From Aliamphritea ceti (GTDB taxonomy: Bacteria; Pseudomonadota; Gammaproteobacteria; Pseudomonadales; Balneatricaceae): a stretch of DNA of 64,000 bases. The DNA lies in NCBI RefSeq assembly GCF_024347215.1, contig NZ_AP025282.1:4216001-4280000 (forward strand), read 5' to 3'. Positions 17,180 through 26,632 of the stretch are shown piece by piece. Position numbers and translations under genes: made by a program. Every line of letters starts with the position of its first letter. Position 1 is the first letter of the stretch. Under the pieces are notes generated by a model, which ran no database searches, was not told where the DNA came from, and was given only the letters and a program-made list of their open reading frames with translations.

Positions 17180-20100
17180 CTATTCATCGCCTTTATCAGC
17201 CGGCGCTCCCTTCTGGTTAAAAATATTTTCGACCTGAATATCCTGACCATTGTCGCCAGAGACCTGCGTTCCTGTTTTACTCTGTTTGTTTCCTAACACT
17301 GGCAACGGATCAAACTGCTTCCATAAAGGTGCCACAGACATAAAACTGGCAATCAGTGAACCTGACTTAAACACCCAGCTAATCACCCCGACAGACAAAC
17401 TCATTGTCACTCCGATCACAGTTTCATGAACAACAGTATTATTTTGCTGCCGCTCCTCGTGATCAGCATCCAGATCCCGGTTCATCTCAGCCAAACTGTT
17501 AATAAAAGCTGTATTTTCAACTTGCGATTGCAAGCGCACATATTCAGCGGCACCGGTTTTATACTCGGCAATTTCAATATTCTTTAAATCGAGGGTTTTC
17601 AGTGGTACCTGCTGTTCAAACTGATAACCGGCGCCGCCCGCACCGTCACCCCGTAACTCTTGCTGTTCGTTGGAAAGTACATCCGCCAGCAATGCAGCAT
17701 CCACTGGCTCCGGTATCAGAATGTCAGAAGCCGGAACCTGTTGCTCACCGTTGCTATCAACCAGCGCTTCTTCTGTGCGGGTTTCTCCAGCCTCAGCAAC
17801 AGACTCTTCAGACAGTTCATCAATCTGCACTGACGCCGCCTGAACCTCTGGTTCCTCAGTGTTTTCTGAAACAACGTCAGAAATCTCTGGAAGGCTTTCC
17901 GGTACAGACTCTGTCGGCTGTGGACTTGAAATAACTGCAGCCGTCTGCACACTGGTTACTGATTCACTGGTGCTATGACCATCGGCATAGGACACCCGCA
18001 CTGAAATCTGCGAACCAACATCTCCGTCTCCCAGTACATAACCTGTACCGGTCGCACCGCCTATATCACTGCCATCCCGCAGCCACTGATAACTGAAACC
18101 GCCCAAACCATCTGCATCAGAAATACCGCCGGTGTCCACGGTTAAAGTCTGATCTTCAGTGACTGTGCCACTGGTTGTTGGTAGCCCCACCGGCAGGTCG
18201 TTTACGTTCACCACCGCTGCTGTCTGTATGCTGGTAACCGACTCGTTAGTACTGTGGCCATCGGCATAAGACACCCGCACGGATATCTGCAACCCCACAT
18301 CGTCATCACCCAACACATAACTTGTACCGGTCGCACCACCTATATCACTGCCATCCCGCAGCCACTGATAACTGAAACCGCCCAAACCATCTGCATCAGA
18401 AATGCCACTGGTGTCCACGGTTAAAGTCTGATCTTCAGTGACGGTGCCACTGATCGTCGGCAGGCCCACCGGCAGATCGTTTACGTTCGCCACCGCTGCT
18501 GTTAGTACGCTGGTCACCGACTCGTTGGTACTTTGGCCATCGGTATAAGACACCCGCACGGATATCTGTGACCCCACATCGTCATCACCCAACACATAAC
18601 TTGTACCGGTCGCACCGCCTATATCGCTGCCATCCCGCAGCCACTGGTAACTGAAACCGCCCAAACCATCCGCATCAGAAATGCCACTGGTGTCCACGGT
18701 TAAAGTCTGATCTTCAGTGACGGTGCCACTGATTGTTGGTAGCCCCACCGGCAGGTCGTTTACGTTCGCCACCGCTGCTGTTAGTACGCTGGTCACCGAC
18801 TCGTTGGTACTGTGGCCATCGGCATAAGACACCCGCACGGATATCTGTGACCCCACATCGTCATCACCCAACACATAACTTGTACCGGTCGCACCGCCTA
18901 TATCACTGCCATCCCGCAGCCACTGATAACTGAAACCGCCCAAACCATCTGCATCAGAAATACCGCCGGTGTCCACGATTAAAGTCTGATCTTCAGTGAC
19001 GGTGCCACTGATCGTCGGCAGACCCACCGGCAGATCGTTTACGTTCGCCACCGCTGCTGTTAGTACGCTGGTCACCGACTCGTTGGTACTGTGACCATCG
19101 GCATAAGACACCCGCACTGAAATCTGCGTTCCAACGTCCCCGTCTCCCAATACATAACTTGTACCGGTCGCACCTCCGACATCACTCCCATCCCGCAGCC
19201 ACTGGTAACTGAAGCCGCCCAAACCATCCGCATCAGAAATGCCACTGGTGTCCACGGTTAAAGTCTGATCTTCAGTGACGGTGCCACTGATTGTTGGTAG
19301 CCCCACCGGCAAATCATTCACGGCAGTCACTGTAATATCACTGCTGGCGGAAGCCGTGCTGAAAGCATTAATGCCGCCAACGCCAGGGCCACCATCGAAG
19401 GCAATTTGAAAATCATCAATGGTGAGTTTTTTTGTCGGGTTGGCACTTTCTCCGTTATCGACATAAAACCTCACCTGCAGATTACTGGCGATATAGGCTG
19501 ATATATCGGTACTGATGGTGCCGGTACCAAAGTTATCCCCCACAGAGAAGGTGTCGATGGCCGTGAAGCTTGCTCCGCCATTCGATGAGACCTGCAAATC
19601 CACCTGCTGGGCACCGGCCAGATTATTGTCATAACTGAACGACAGAGTGGCAGTTGTTGCACCGCTCAGATCCCCTTCCCGGTAAATCCAGTCCCCGGTG
19701 GTTTCAGAAAAAATTTCCAGCGATTGTACGATTACGCGAAAGTTACCGGTAAACACATCAACCGGACCGTCACTGTCATTTTCCATCCAGTCCGCTGTCC
19801 AGGTGGCTGTACCATGGCTAGTACCGTAAGAGGGCGGATTGCTAAACTCATCCCGCAGGGTTGCAATGCCGGAGGTCAGATCCGCAGTACCGCCGGCGGT
19901 ACCTGTGCTTTGATCCCAGGCATGAAAGGTAATGCCGTTGCTGACGGTACCGTTCCAGTCAGCATCGGGCACAAAACGCACCAAGGTATTGGTATCGCTG
20001 GCCAGTAAAACCGCGGCAGAGCTGCTGGGTGAACCAAAGGCCGACCAGCTACCGCCGGCATTAGTCGTGTATTCCCAGCTACCATTGGTATTATCAACAG

Positions 20101-20938
20101 CAATAACTGCGATCCCGCTGGCATCCGGATCCGGATCAGTCACCTGCCCAGTAATCAGGGCAGACACCAGTGTGCCGGAATTCGCCACCGGATCTTCGTT
20201 AATAGTCGTCAAATCATTAGCGCCGGCCAGAACCGGTGCCGTATTTGCCAAAATGCCCTGCCAGCTTTGCAGTCCTTCAGCATTGAACGCAATACTAGCT
20301 TCCACACTGCCGCTGCGGTACTCCAGATCCCAGTCGCCTCCCAGACTCCGGCTACCGGTAAGATCATCGGAAGCGGCGACATCAGCACCGGAGAGTCGGG
20401 CTAATGCATCAACCAGCTGTTCACCTTCAACACCTGCAGCCAGATCACAACCGTAGATAAGTAAGTCGGCTCCCGGGTGTAAGGCATCGCCCCACCCATT
20501 AAGAATCCCGGCCTGTTCAGCCAGACTGCCTGTATTCAACACGTCATTGCCAAGAGTGATCTCGCCAGCCTCGCCATGAGAAACTAAATGTATGGCGGCC
20601 ACATCCTGATACCCTGATAAGGTCTCGCTGATTACTTCCAGGCCACTTTCCTGAGCATCAATCAAAATCACTGAAAAATTACGTGATGCATCTTCCGCAA
20701 GACTATCAATCAGTTGCAGATAATCCGGCGTCCGACTATCGATAAATACCAGCTCTGGCTGCTCTGCGGTCTGCTGTTCCAGCAAACTAACTGTGTCATC
20801 CAATAAAGTTTCCAGTGCGTCTACACCGCCACCCACATCCATAGCACCCGCTACTGGATCTGCCGAATAGAGAATTCGAGGTTCCAGCACTTCAATAATC
20901 GAGTTGTTACGGCCACGCTGTCTGTCAGTCTGTTTCAT
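17180..20938 (-). CDS. LEPR/DUF4347 large surface protein with tandem Ig-like repeats
   Basis: 1252 residues. ATG 20936-20938 has GGGGAG seven bases upstream. In order: a short basic N-terminus without a classical signal but with a LEPRILYSAD motif (18-26); a DUF4347 domain (~62-230) with IHLVSHG (His121) and LLIYGCDLA (Cys164), spaced like the His/Cys pair of CHAT/caspase-like peptidases; a cadherin-like domain; a jelly-roll-like domain; five 93-residue Ig-like repeats; an acidic linker; and a hydrophobic segment near the C-terminus (SLSVGVISWVF...GSLIASFMSVAPLW). Proteins of this type are large exported or envelope-anchored proteins. The operon around it encodes adaptors and a membrane protease, consistent with export or processing. 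Function unknown. Confidence 0.88.
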   Translation of the reverse strand: MKQTDRQRGRNNSIIEVLEPRILYSADPVAGAMDVGGGVDALETLLDDTVSLLEQQTAEQPELVFIDSRTPDYLQLIDSLAEDASRNFSVILIDAQESGLEVISETLSGYQDVAAIHLVSHGEAGEITLGNDVLNTGSLAEQAGILNGWGDALHPGADLLIYGCDLAAGVEGEQLVDALARLSGADVAASDDLTGSRSLGGDWDLEYRSGSVEASIAFNAEGLQSWQGILANTAPVLAGANDLTTINEDPVANSGTLVSALITGQVTDPDPDASGIAVIAVDNTNGSWEYTTNAGGSWSAFGSPSSSAAVLLASDTNTLVRFVPDADWNGTVSNGITFHAWDQSTGTAGGTADLTSGIATLRDEFSNPPSYGTSHGTATWTADWMENDSDGPVDVFTGNFRVIVQSLEIFSETTGDWIYREGDLSGATTATLSFSYDNNLAGAQQVDLQVSSNGGASFTAIDTFSVGDNFGTGTISTDISAYIASNLQVRFYVDNGESANPTKKLTIDDFQIAFDGGPGVGGINAFSTASASSDITVTAVNDLPVGLPTISGTVTEDQTLTVDTSGISDADGLGGFSYQWLRDGSDVGGATGTSYVLGDGDVGTQISVRVSYADGHSTNESVTSVLTAAVANVNDLPVGLPTISGTVTEDQTLIVDTGGISDADGLGGFSYQWLRDGSDIGGATGTSYVLGDDDVGSQISVRVSYADGHSTNESVTSVLTAAVANVNDLPVGLPTISGTVTEDQTLTVDTSGISDADGLGGFSYQWLRDGSDIGGATGTSYVLGDDDVGSQISVRVSYTDGQSTNESVTSVLTAAVANVNDLPVGLPTISGTVTEDQTLTVDTSGISDADGLGGFSYQWLRDGSDIGGATGTSYVLGDDDVGLQISVRVSYADGHSTNESVTSIQTAAVVNVNDLPVGLPTTSGTVTEDQTLTVDTGGISDADGLGGFSYQWLRDGSDIGGATGTGYVLGDGDVGSQISVRVSYADGHSTSESVTSVQTAAVISSPQPTESVPESLPEISDVVSENTEEPEVQAASVQIDELSEESVAEAGETRTEEALVDSNGEQQVPASDILIPEPVDAALLADVLSNEQQELRGDGAGGAGYQFEQQVPLKTLDLKNIEIAEYKTGAAEYVRLQSQVENTAFINSLAEMNRDLDADHEERQQNNTVVHETVIGVTMSLSVGVISWVFKSGSLIASFMSVAPLWKQFDPLPVLGNKQSKTGTQVSGDNGQDIQVENIFNQKGAPADKGDE
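17936..19320 (-). repeat. Five tandem 279-bp repeats in the DUF4347 gene
   Basis: The anchor GTTAAAGTCT recurs at 18141, 18420, 18699, (with one mismatch) 18978 and 19257, exactly 279 bp apart. Each unit encodes 93 residues beginning NDLPVGLPTISGTVTEDQTL and containing FSYQWLRDGSD, YVLGD and QISVRVSYADG. Units are nearly identical at DNA level, indicating recent duplication or gene conversion, so copy number probably varies between strains and short-read assemblies may collapse them. Confidence 0.95.
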
Positions 20939-20971
20939 ATTGCTTCTCCCCTTATGCAGGTAAAGCTTCAC

Positions 20972-22435
20972 TCAACGGCGAACTAATGCCAGCGAACAAG
21001 CCTGTGGTTCAAAGGAAGTATCAGGAAACAACGATGCAAGCCTTTCTCCGGGCTTTACGGATGCACCTGCTGCAGGAGTCAGAGCAACGTCCAGCCAGTA
21101 TTGTTGGGACTCTCTGGTACGTGGAATAATTTCAGTAGCAAAGCCTCTGGCGGCCAGTTTTTTCCGCCATGCGGTAGCAAACGCCAGTTGGTTGTACGCC
21201 CCCAGAGAAACACGTCCCATTTTGTCTCCCTTGGTCAGTACATAATGGTCTATCCCCGTTTGCTTCAACCGATTCAGTAACTGCCCAGCTTTCTGCTCAC
21301 CGGTCTGCTCAGCTGCCAGCACCAGATAACCGTGATCCACTTCAACGGTGGTGGTTTTCAGCCTGGTTGTCACTGCATGCTGCTGCAGCTTTGCAGATAA
21401 TTGAAATGCCTGGTTTTCATCGGCCATCGGACCAGCGCTATAACAAACCTCTGCAGTCGGCTCCGGAGCTAACCGGACACCAGCTTTTGCAGGATCATGG
21501 CCAGAAGCGGATGATTCTGAGGCTTGCGGTACCACACTAACCCGCAACTTTTCTGGCTCACCGACCAACGCTTCGTTTTCTTCCTGAACCGGTAACAGGA
21601 AACCTAAGTTACAACGCAGACCGGTAGGAATTTTATAGTCAGGATTCGCCAGACTCAGTCGTACCCCATAAGTGCCACTGGCAGCATCGGCAACACGGTC
21701 AACCCGTTCTACCATCGCGATATGCGTTGCCGAACCCGCTAACTTCAGGGTTACCTCGGCTCTCATCCCCTGAACAATCCGCCCCATATAATCCACAGGT
21801 ACAATAACTTCCACATGCAAAGGATCTAACTGTGCAACCCGAAGTACCGGTTCATCTTCTACATACTCGCCAACCGACTTGAAGCGTTCCATCACCACAC
21901 CGTCAACTGGACTGCGGATCGTTCGCTGCTGCAGAACGGCTAAGGTCCGCCGATACTCCAGACTGGCGATACGTTTATTATCTTGCTCCTGTTTAACCTG
22001 CAATGCGGCAATCCGGGCCTCAGATTTCAGGCGATCCATATCATGGACGGAAATGGCAGATTTGCGGTACAACTCCTGATTCCGTTGATGGGTCAGATTA
22101 CCGAAAGCTGCATTCTCCTGGCGCCATTTAATGGCGGCATTCTGCCCGGCACGCACCTTTGCCAGCTCCAGCGCAGCGCGCTCCACACTGGATTCCAATT
22201 CAACCAGCACGGCACCTTTAGCGATCAAATCGCTACGACCGGCATGGATCGATTCGACAATTCCAGATACAGCACTGCCCAGATCAACTATTTCGCTGGG
22301 CTCAATAACGCAATCCAGCTCGGGTAATTCCTGTTCACTACTATTCAACAACAGAGCATCACTTGCTGTAGCACCCGTCATACAAAACAAGCTGACGAAG
22401 AGTGCTAACAGATATTTACAATTTAGTGCTTCCAT
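20972..22435 (-). CDS. HlyD/RND-type periplasmic adaptor with C-terminal SPOR-like domain
   Basis: About 487 residues. ATG 22433-22435 follows AGGTGA; the frame opens nine bases earlier at GTG. The signal peptide ends near GATAS. The adaptor part (~35-285) has a barrel-sandwich half (VSGIVESIHAG), a coiled hairpin (~85-150), the second half (IRSPVDGVVMERF.SVGEYV) and a beta-barrel domain. The last ~130 residues (ADENQAFQLSAKLQ... then GRVSLGAYNQLAFATAWRKK, LAARGFATEI) look like a SPOR fold, which binds septal peptidoglycan. Such a fusion is unusual. It could place the exporter at the division septum. The stop lies 33 nt before the DUF4347 start. Confidence 0.85.
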   Translation of the reverse strand: MEALNCKYLLALFVSLFCMTGATASDALLLNSSEQELPELDCVIEPSEIVDLGSAVSGIVESIHAGRSDLIAKGAVLVELESSVERAALELAKVRAGQNAAIKWRQENAAFGNLTHQRNQELYRKSAISVHDMDRLKSEARIAALQVKQEQDNKRIASLEYRRTLAVLQQRTIRSPVDGVVMERFKSVGEYVEDEPVLRVAQLDPLHVEVIVPVDYMGRIVQGMRAEVTLKLAGSATHIAMVERVDRVADAASGTYGVRLSLANPDYKIPTGLRCNLGFLLPVQEENEALVGEPEKLRVSVVPQASESSASGHDPAKAGVRLAPEPTAEVCYSAGPMADENQAFQLSAKLQQHAVTTRLKTTTVEVDHGYLVLAAEQTGEQKAGQLLNRLKQTGIDHYVLTKGDKMGRVSLGAYNQLAFATAWRKKLAARGFATEIIPRTRESQQYWLDVALTPAAGASVKPGERLASLFPDTSFEPQACSLALVRR

Positions 22436-22545
22436 ACAAATCACCTGACGGTTGATTTATCGAAGTCCCGCTCAGTTATACACAGCGGTTGTTTATCCTC
22501 TGCATCCTTTCTCCGAATCCGAGCAGTAACCCGTTCGGAATATTC

Positions 22546-24693
22546 CTAAAAAGAGAGCCTGCTCAGCAACAGCTGGCGGGCACTCCGTATCCATTGACTG
22601 ACCAGTGGCTCGGAACCATGATCAAAGCGCACGTAAGCCCGCTCTCCGATTCCGGTAATGACCAGATCTTCCGGCAATCCGAGATCCACCTGAAAAACCT
22701 TTTCCGCGGCTGTAATCCCATCATCACCATTCAGCCTGACAGCAATATTACCCCCACCAGCAGCCCCTAAAGCCCGACTAGGCAAAAGGTTATTACCTGC
22801 TGGAATTTCCCGGATAATATGAGCGGTGACCGATTCACCCAGCCGTTCAGCAAAACGAACTTCCACCCGAGCTACCTGTTGGCGTAGCAAGCCAATATCT
22901 GACTGGGGCACTATGGTCCTGACAATCAGCCTTTCCGGGCTGACCACATAACCAACTAAATCACCTTTTCGCAGGTAACGGCCTGTGAAACGATGGGCTT
23001 CAGGCACCACAAAAACTCCGGTAACTTCACTTCGCAGCAACAGGCCAGCTGACTGTTCCTTAAGTAATGCCAGCTCAGCTTCAACTGTGTGCAATTCGAT
23101 CCGGGTTATCTCAGACTGCACCCGTTGTTCAATCCGCTCTGCAGCACTGCGTACCGACAGCTCACGTTGCCGGGCCTGTAACTTTAAAATCTCCGTATCC
23201 AGCGACGGAGCCTGAAGTTGCACTAAAGGTGTGCCAGGTTCTACCCTGCTACCGGAGGCCACCAGCACTTCAGCAACAACCCCTTCCGTACCGGCATAGA
23301 TCTGTGCCTGATCCGATACCCAGACAACCCCTTCGGCTTTGGTACTCAGTGATACAGGGCGTAGCATTAGCCCTGCGGCCAGCACACCTATCACCAATAC
23401 AGTAATGCTCACTGCCCGGAAGCGCTGACCAGTGAGAGCAGGGCCTACCAAGAAAAACCGTAACGCCCGATACAAAGGTAAAAGTAACTGAGATGCTACC
23501 GCCCAGGCTCCCAGAGCAACACCGATAAACAGATATTCCTCCGCCAGGAACAAGGCGATCATTACCAGTAATACCAACCGATAAATCAGTGCTGCCAAAC
23601 CATAAACCACAAACCAGGGAGCTTCTCCATGGGCTGTCACCGGAGAACGGGCCTGTGTAATACCAAACAAATATCGCTGAATCAGATAAAGGTAATAGCG
23701 GCCGGAACGGGTATAAAGGTTGGGGATTTCAATCAGATCCTGAAGCACATAGTAGCCATCAAAACGCAGCAGCGGATTGGCATTGAACAATAGAGTCATA
23801 ACACTGCTGATCAACAGGGCGTCGAATGCCAAATCCTTCACCATTCCAGGCTCAACTGACAACCAGACAAACAACGCCAGAGCAGCAACAAATAACTCCG
23901 CAACCACCCCAACTGCTGAGATCAACGCCCGTTTGTATTTACTGCGAAATGCACTGGCAGCAGACGCATCCATATAAGGAACAGGTACCAGCACCAACAG
24001 GGTAATGCCCATTTCATGAACTTCCCCTCCCCACATTTTTACCGCAAACGCGTGACCAAACTCATGTATCGTCTTGATCACGATGAAGGCAAGCAACATC
24101 ATTACCAGATTCGTAGGCAACAACACATCTTTGCCGACCTCTGCCAACAAGGCCTGGTGATGACTCAGAGCTAGCACCCCTGCCACGCACGCCACCAGTA
24201 ACCAGATAATCACGCCTGCACGGCTGAAAAGAGGCCTGACCCAGGGCATGCAGGTATTTAGTAACGCGTCAGGGTCCATCAACGGTACCCGAATCGCCAG
24301 CGGATTCAGTACCGCTCTCTGGCGGCTGTGCTGGTGCTGATTCTGGAATCTTTTCAGGAAGTTTTCTGCCCCATGGGGCATCTCACTGCTGAGCATGTCG
24401 ATGGTAAATAGTTGAGTAAGAATCTGAATAATCTCACCCTGACTCAGGGCATCACTACCCTGTTTTGCCAGCGTTTCATTCCATATATCTCCGATACTCT
24501 GTTCACCGTCCAGCCGGGCAACAAAGTCATAGGCCGGAGCACTGAAGCGCAAATGCCGTCCGCTAGACATATCACGCAGTACATACCAGCGCTCACCGCG
24601 GTAAACGTGGGAATAGATGCTGATATGCTGGCGTAGCTGAGGGTGTAACTTAGCCAGCACAAGCCATCGGGAATTAGACGATGTATTTATCAA
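22546..24693 (-). CDS. PqqD-like / M50 site-2 protease / HlyD adaptor fusion
   Basis: 715 residues. Residues ~30-105 resemble a PqqD-type wHTH (YVLRDMSSGRHLRFSAPAYDF... then DGEQSIGDIW). A polytopic membrane part follows with an intact M50 zinc site: HEFGH (210-214) and Asp in NPLLRFDGYY (~312). The C-terminal ~280 residues form a HlyD-like barrel-sandwich with coiled hairpin (EGVVAEVLVASGSRVEPGTPL). Intramembrane protease and export adaptor are thus in one chain, as in some peptide-export systems. The start is TTG 24693 with TAGGT upstream; no ATG is near in frame. It begins 10 nt after the GAF-HlyD gene. The substrate is probably the DUF4347 protein (inferred). Confidence 0.88.
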   Translation of the reverse strand: MINTSSNSRWLVLAKLHPQLRQHISIYSHVYRGERWYVLRDMSSGRHLRFSAPAYDFVARLDGEQSIGDIWNETLAKQGSDALSQGEIIQILTQLFTIDMLSSEMPHGAENFLKRFQNQHQHSRQRAVLNPLAIRVPLMDPDALLNTCMPWVRPLFSRAGVIIWLLVACVAGVLALSHHQALLAEVGKDVLLPTNLVMMLLAFIVIKTIHEFGHAFAVKMWGGEVHEMGITLLVLVPVPYMDASAASAFRSKYKRALISAVGVVAELFVAALALFVWLSVEPGMVKDLAFDALLISSVMTLLFNANPLLRFDGYYVLQDLIEIPNLYTRSGRYYLYLIQRYLFGITQARSPVTAHGEAPWFVVYGLAALIYRLVLLVMIALFLAEEYLFIGVALGAWAVASQLLLPLYRALRFFLVGPALTGQRFRAVSITVLVIGVLAAGLMLRPVSLSTKAEGVVWVSDQAQIYAGTEGVVAEVLVASGSRVEPGTPLVQLQAPSLDTEILKLQARQRELSVRSAAERIEQRVQSEITRIELHTVEAELALLKEQSAGLLLRSEVTGVFVVPEAHRFTGRYLRKGDLVGYVVSPERLIVRTIVPQSDIGLLRQQVARVEVRFAERLGESVTAHIIREIPAGNNLLPSRALGAAGGGNIAVRLNGDDGITAAEKVFQVDLGLPEDLVITGIGERAYVRFDHGSEPLVSQWIRSARQLLLSRLSF

Positions 24694-24703
24694 TGCTTAA
24701 TAC

Positions 24704-26632
24704 CTACCATCCTAAGTACCAGACCCATAGGCGTACGCGATCAATGAACGAATGGGTCCAGATCCAGAGCAGATTACGCTGCCCCATATCCACCTTGGCA
24801 ACTCCCTGCATACCTGGGAGTAACAAGTGTGAATCAGATGCTGATCCGGTTTTATCCAACGATGCTTCGATCCTGAAGTAGTTACGCTTATCACTGGAAA
24901 TCGCTACAGGTCCAACTTGCTCAATAACAACGTCGAAAGAAGCGCTTGGTAAGGCGTTGACGATCAACTTACCGGCTTTCCCAGACGTTAGCCCGGACAC
25001 TTTCTGTTCATCTACTTCCAGCACCACCCGATAATCATTAAGGGGAGCTACTTCATAGAGAACTTGTCCGGTTTTCACCGGAGTACCAAGAGACTGACTG
25101 AGATCACCACTTACTACAATCCCTTCGACAGGGGCGAACAACTGCGTACGTTTAATTCTTTCTTCAACCAGCTGAAGCTCGGCAGCCACCTGATCAAGCT
25201 GGGCACGCAGTACACTGAGTCTGATGCGCTCTCGCTTCGCCAACGCTTCCTGATATTCTTTTTCCAACTTGATGCCTTCGTTCTGCCATTTCTGGTGCTC
25301 CAGCTGTAACTTCCGATCATCCAGAGAGGCAATAAGTTCTCCCTTCTGTACCAGATCACCGGCTCTTACCAGCGCCTGCTTTACATAACCGTCTAACGGA
25401 GCGGCCAGTAAATGTCGTACCGTGCCCTGAATACTGGCTGGCGCCGTTACCAGATAAGTGCCATTTGTAACTGAAAGCCCGCTGATCAGCGCTGCACTAG
25501 CCAGCAACACCAGTTTCAGTTTTAACCGGGTCGGACCAAAAATACTGGCTATACCTTCCATCAGGGCACCCGCCCCCTTAGCCCAAAAAGAACGATGTTC
25601 ACGTATTTTCTGTTCCAGAAACGGGCCTAGCAGACGGCCCAGAGACTCGCAAAGTACCAGCACATCATTATCAAAAGGCTGGTTATTACCTTTTTCCAGA
25701 GTGATTGCCCCCACCGCGCCATACTGACCCGTCAGGGGCAAGGTGCACACTGCGCCGTTATCCTGTCTGGAAGACAGCTCCGCATGGGCCCGGGTAATAG
25801 CTGGCTCTGCGCTCGACCCTACCGGCTGAGAAATAAGCATATTCTGATCAGACGCCTCTTCCATGGCCGCTTCAATTCTGCGCACTAACTGGGTACGGGA
25901 ATCAAATTGATTGATATTGGAGATAGCTTGTAAACGAATCTGTAAACCCTGACGGAAACCGATACTGACACGCTCACAACCAAACTGATCCGCCAGTTGA
26001 TTAGCGACTACGACCGCCGCACTCCTGTCATCAGGGCACGCCACCACAGCAGTCATAAGGCTAAGAGAAAAAGCGCCGTACTCCCGTCTGGATGCACACT
26101 GTTGATAAATCAGCGTTTCCATCCACAGGCTACCCCACTGCAACAGCTGCAACACTGCATTTTGCTGGGATTCAGAACGGGTGGATATCATAACTGAGAC
26201 AATCCCAACTGGTTCACTGTCAACCAGCAAAGGACAAGCAATCAGATCACAGGAACGATTATTACTGGGACCATATTGTTGTTGTGCACGCAGAACCCCG
26301 GACCTATCAGCCAACGCCCGGGCAGCAATCTCAATTAGCTGGGGTTCTTCTGCGCTGTTAAGCGGCCAGACCGTTAATGCAGAGGTCTTGTTTTCTATAT
26401 CTGCTGGCAGATAAATAGCACCACTAATCAGACCGGCAACCATCTTACATTGCCAGGCCAGCCAGGTTTGGGCGAGATCTGCCGACAATGATGGCAAACC
26501 GGTAACCGCTTCAATATTTACTTTTTGTTTCTGATCCACAGTCAAGGTAGCTACATCAGAAGGCGTACTACTGTTGTCCTCTGAAATCCCTTGATGTACA
26601 GCTTGGGGCTCAGCGAGCATGTGTATAGACAT
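24704..26632 (-). CDS. GAF-GAF-TM-HlyD adaptor fusion
   Basis: 642 residues, first gene of the operon, with GGAG five bases before the ATG. The cytoplasmic half has two GAF-like domains: ~50-180 with LIACPLLVDSEPVGIVSVMI, and ~190-340 with VCTLPLTGQYGAVGAITLE. A single membrane helix lies at ~371-388. The periplasmic part is a HlyD barrel-sandwich (PLDGYVKQALVRAGDLVQKGELIA), a coiled hairpin (~440-495), the second half (LFAPVEGIVVSGDLSQSLGTPVKTG) and a beta-barrel. Small-molecule-binding domains joined to an export adaptor suggest ligand-gated assembly or sensing. The ligand is unknown. Confidence 0.87.
   Translation of the reverse strand: MSIHMLAEPQAVHQGISEDNSSTPSDVATLTVDQKQKVNIEAVTGLPSLSADLAQTWLAWQCKMVAGLISGAIYLPADIENKTSALTVWPLNSAEEPQLIEIAARALADRSGVLRAQQQYGPSNNRSCDLIACPLLVDSEPVGIVSVMISTRSESQQNAVLQLLQWGSLWMETLIYQQCASRREYGAFSLSLMTAVVACPDDRSAAVVVANQLADQFGCERVSIGFRQGLQIRLQAISNINQFDSRTQLVRRIEAAMEEASDQNMLISQPVGSSAEPAITRAHAELSSRQDNGAVCTLPLTGQYGAVGAITLEKGNNQPFDNDVLVLCESLGRLLGPFLEQKIREHRSFWAKGAGALMEGIASIFGPTRLKLKLVLLASAALISGLSVTNGTYLVTAPASIQGTVRHLLAAPLDGYVKQALVRAGDLVQKGELIASLDDRKLQLEHQKWQNEGIKLEKEYQEALAKRERIRLSVLRAQLDQVAAELQLVEERIKRTQLFAPVEGIVVSGDLSQSLGTPVKTGQVLYEVAPLNDYRVVLEVDEQKVSGLTSGKAGKLIVNALPSASFDVVIEQVGPVAISSDKRNYFRIEASLDKTGSASDSHLLLPGMQGVAKVDMGQRNLLWIWTHSFIDRVRLWVWYLGW

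Noticed and set aside
17936..19320. Possible CRISPR-like array
   Set aside because: Units are 279 bp, contiguous, in frame and encode Ig-like domains; no spacers.
19932..20456. Long plus-strand open frame inside the DUF4347 gene
   Set aside because: It is antisense to a well-supported coding region with recognised domains; the frame is open because of biased codon use.
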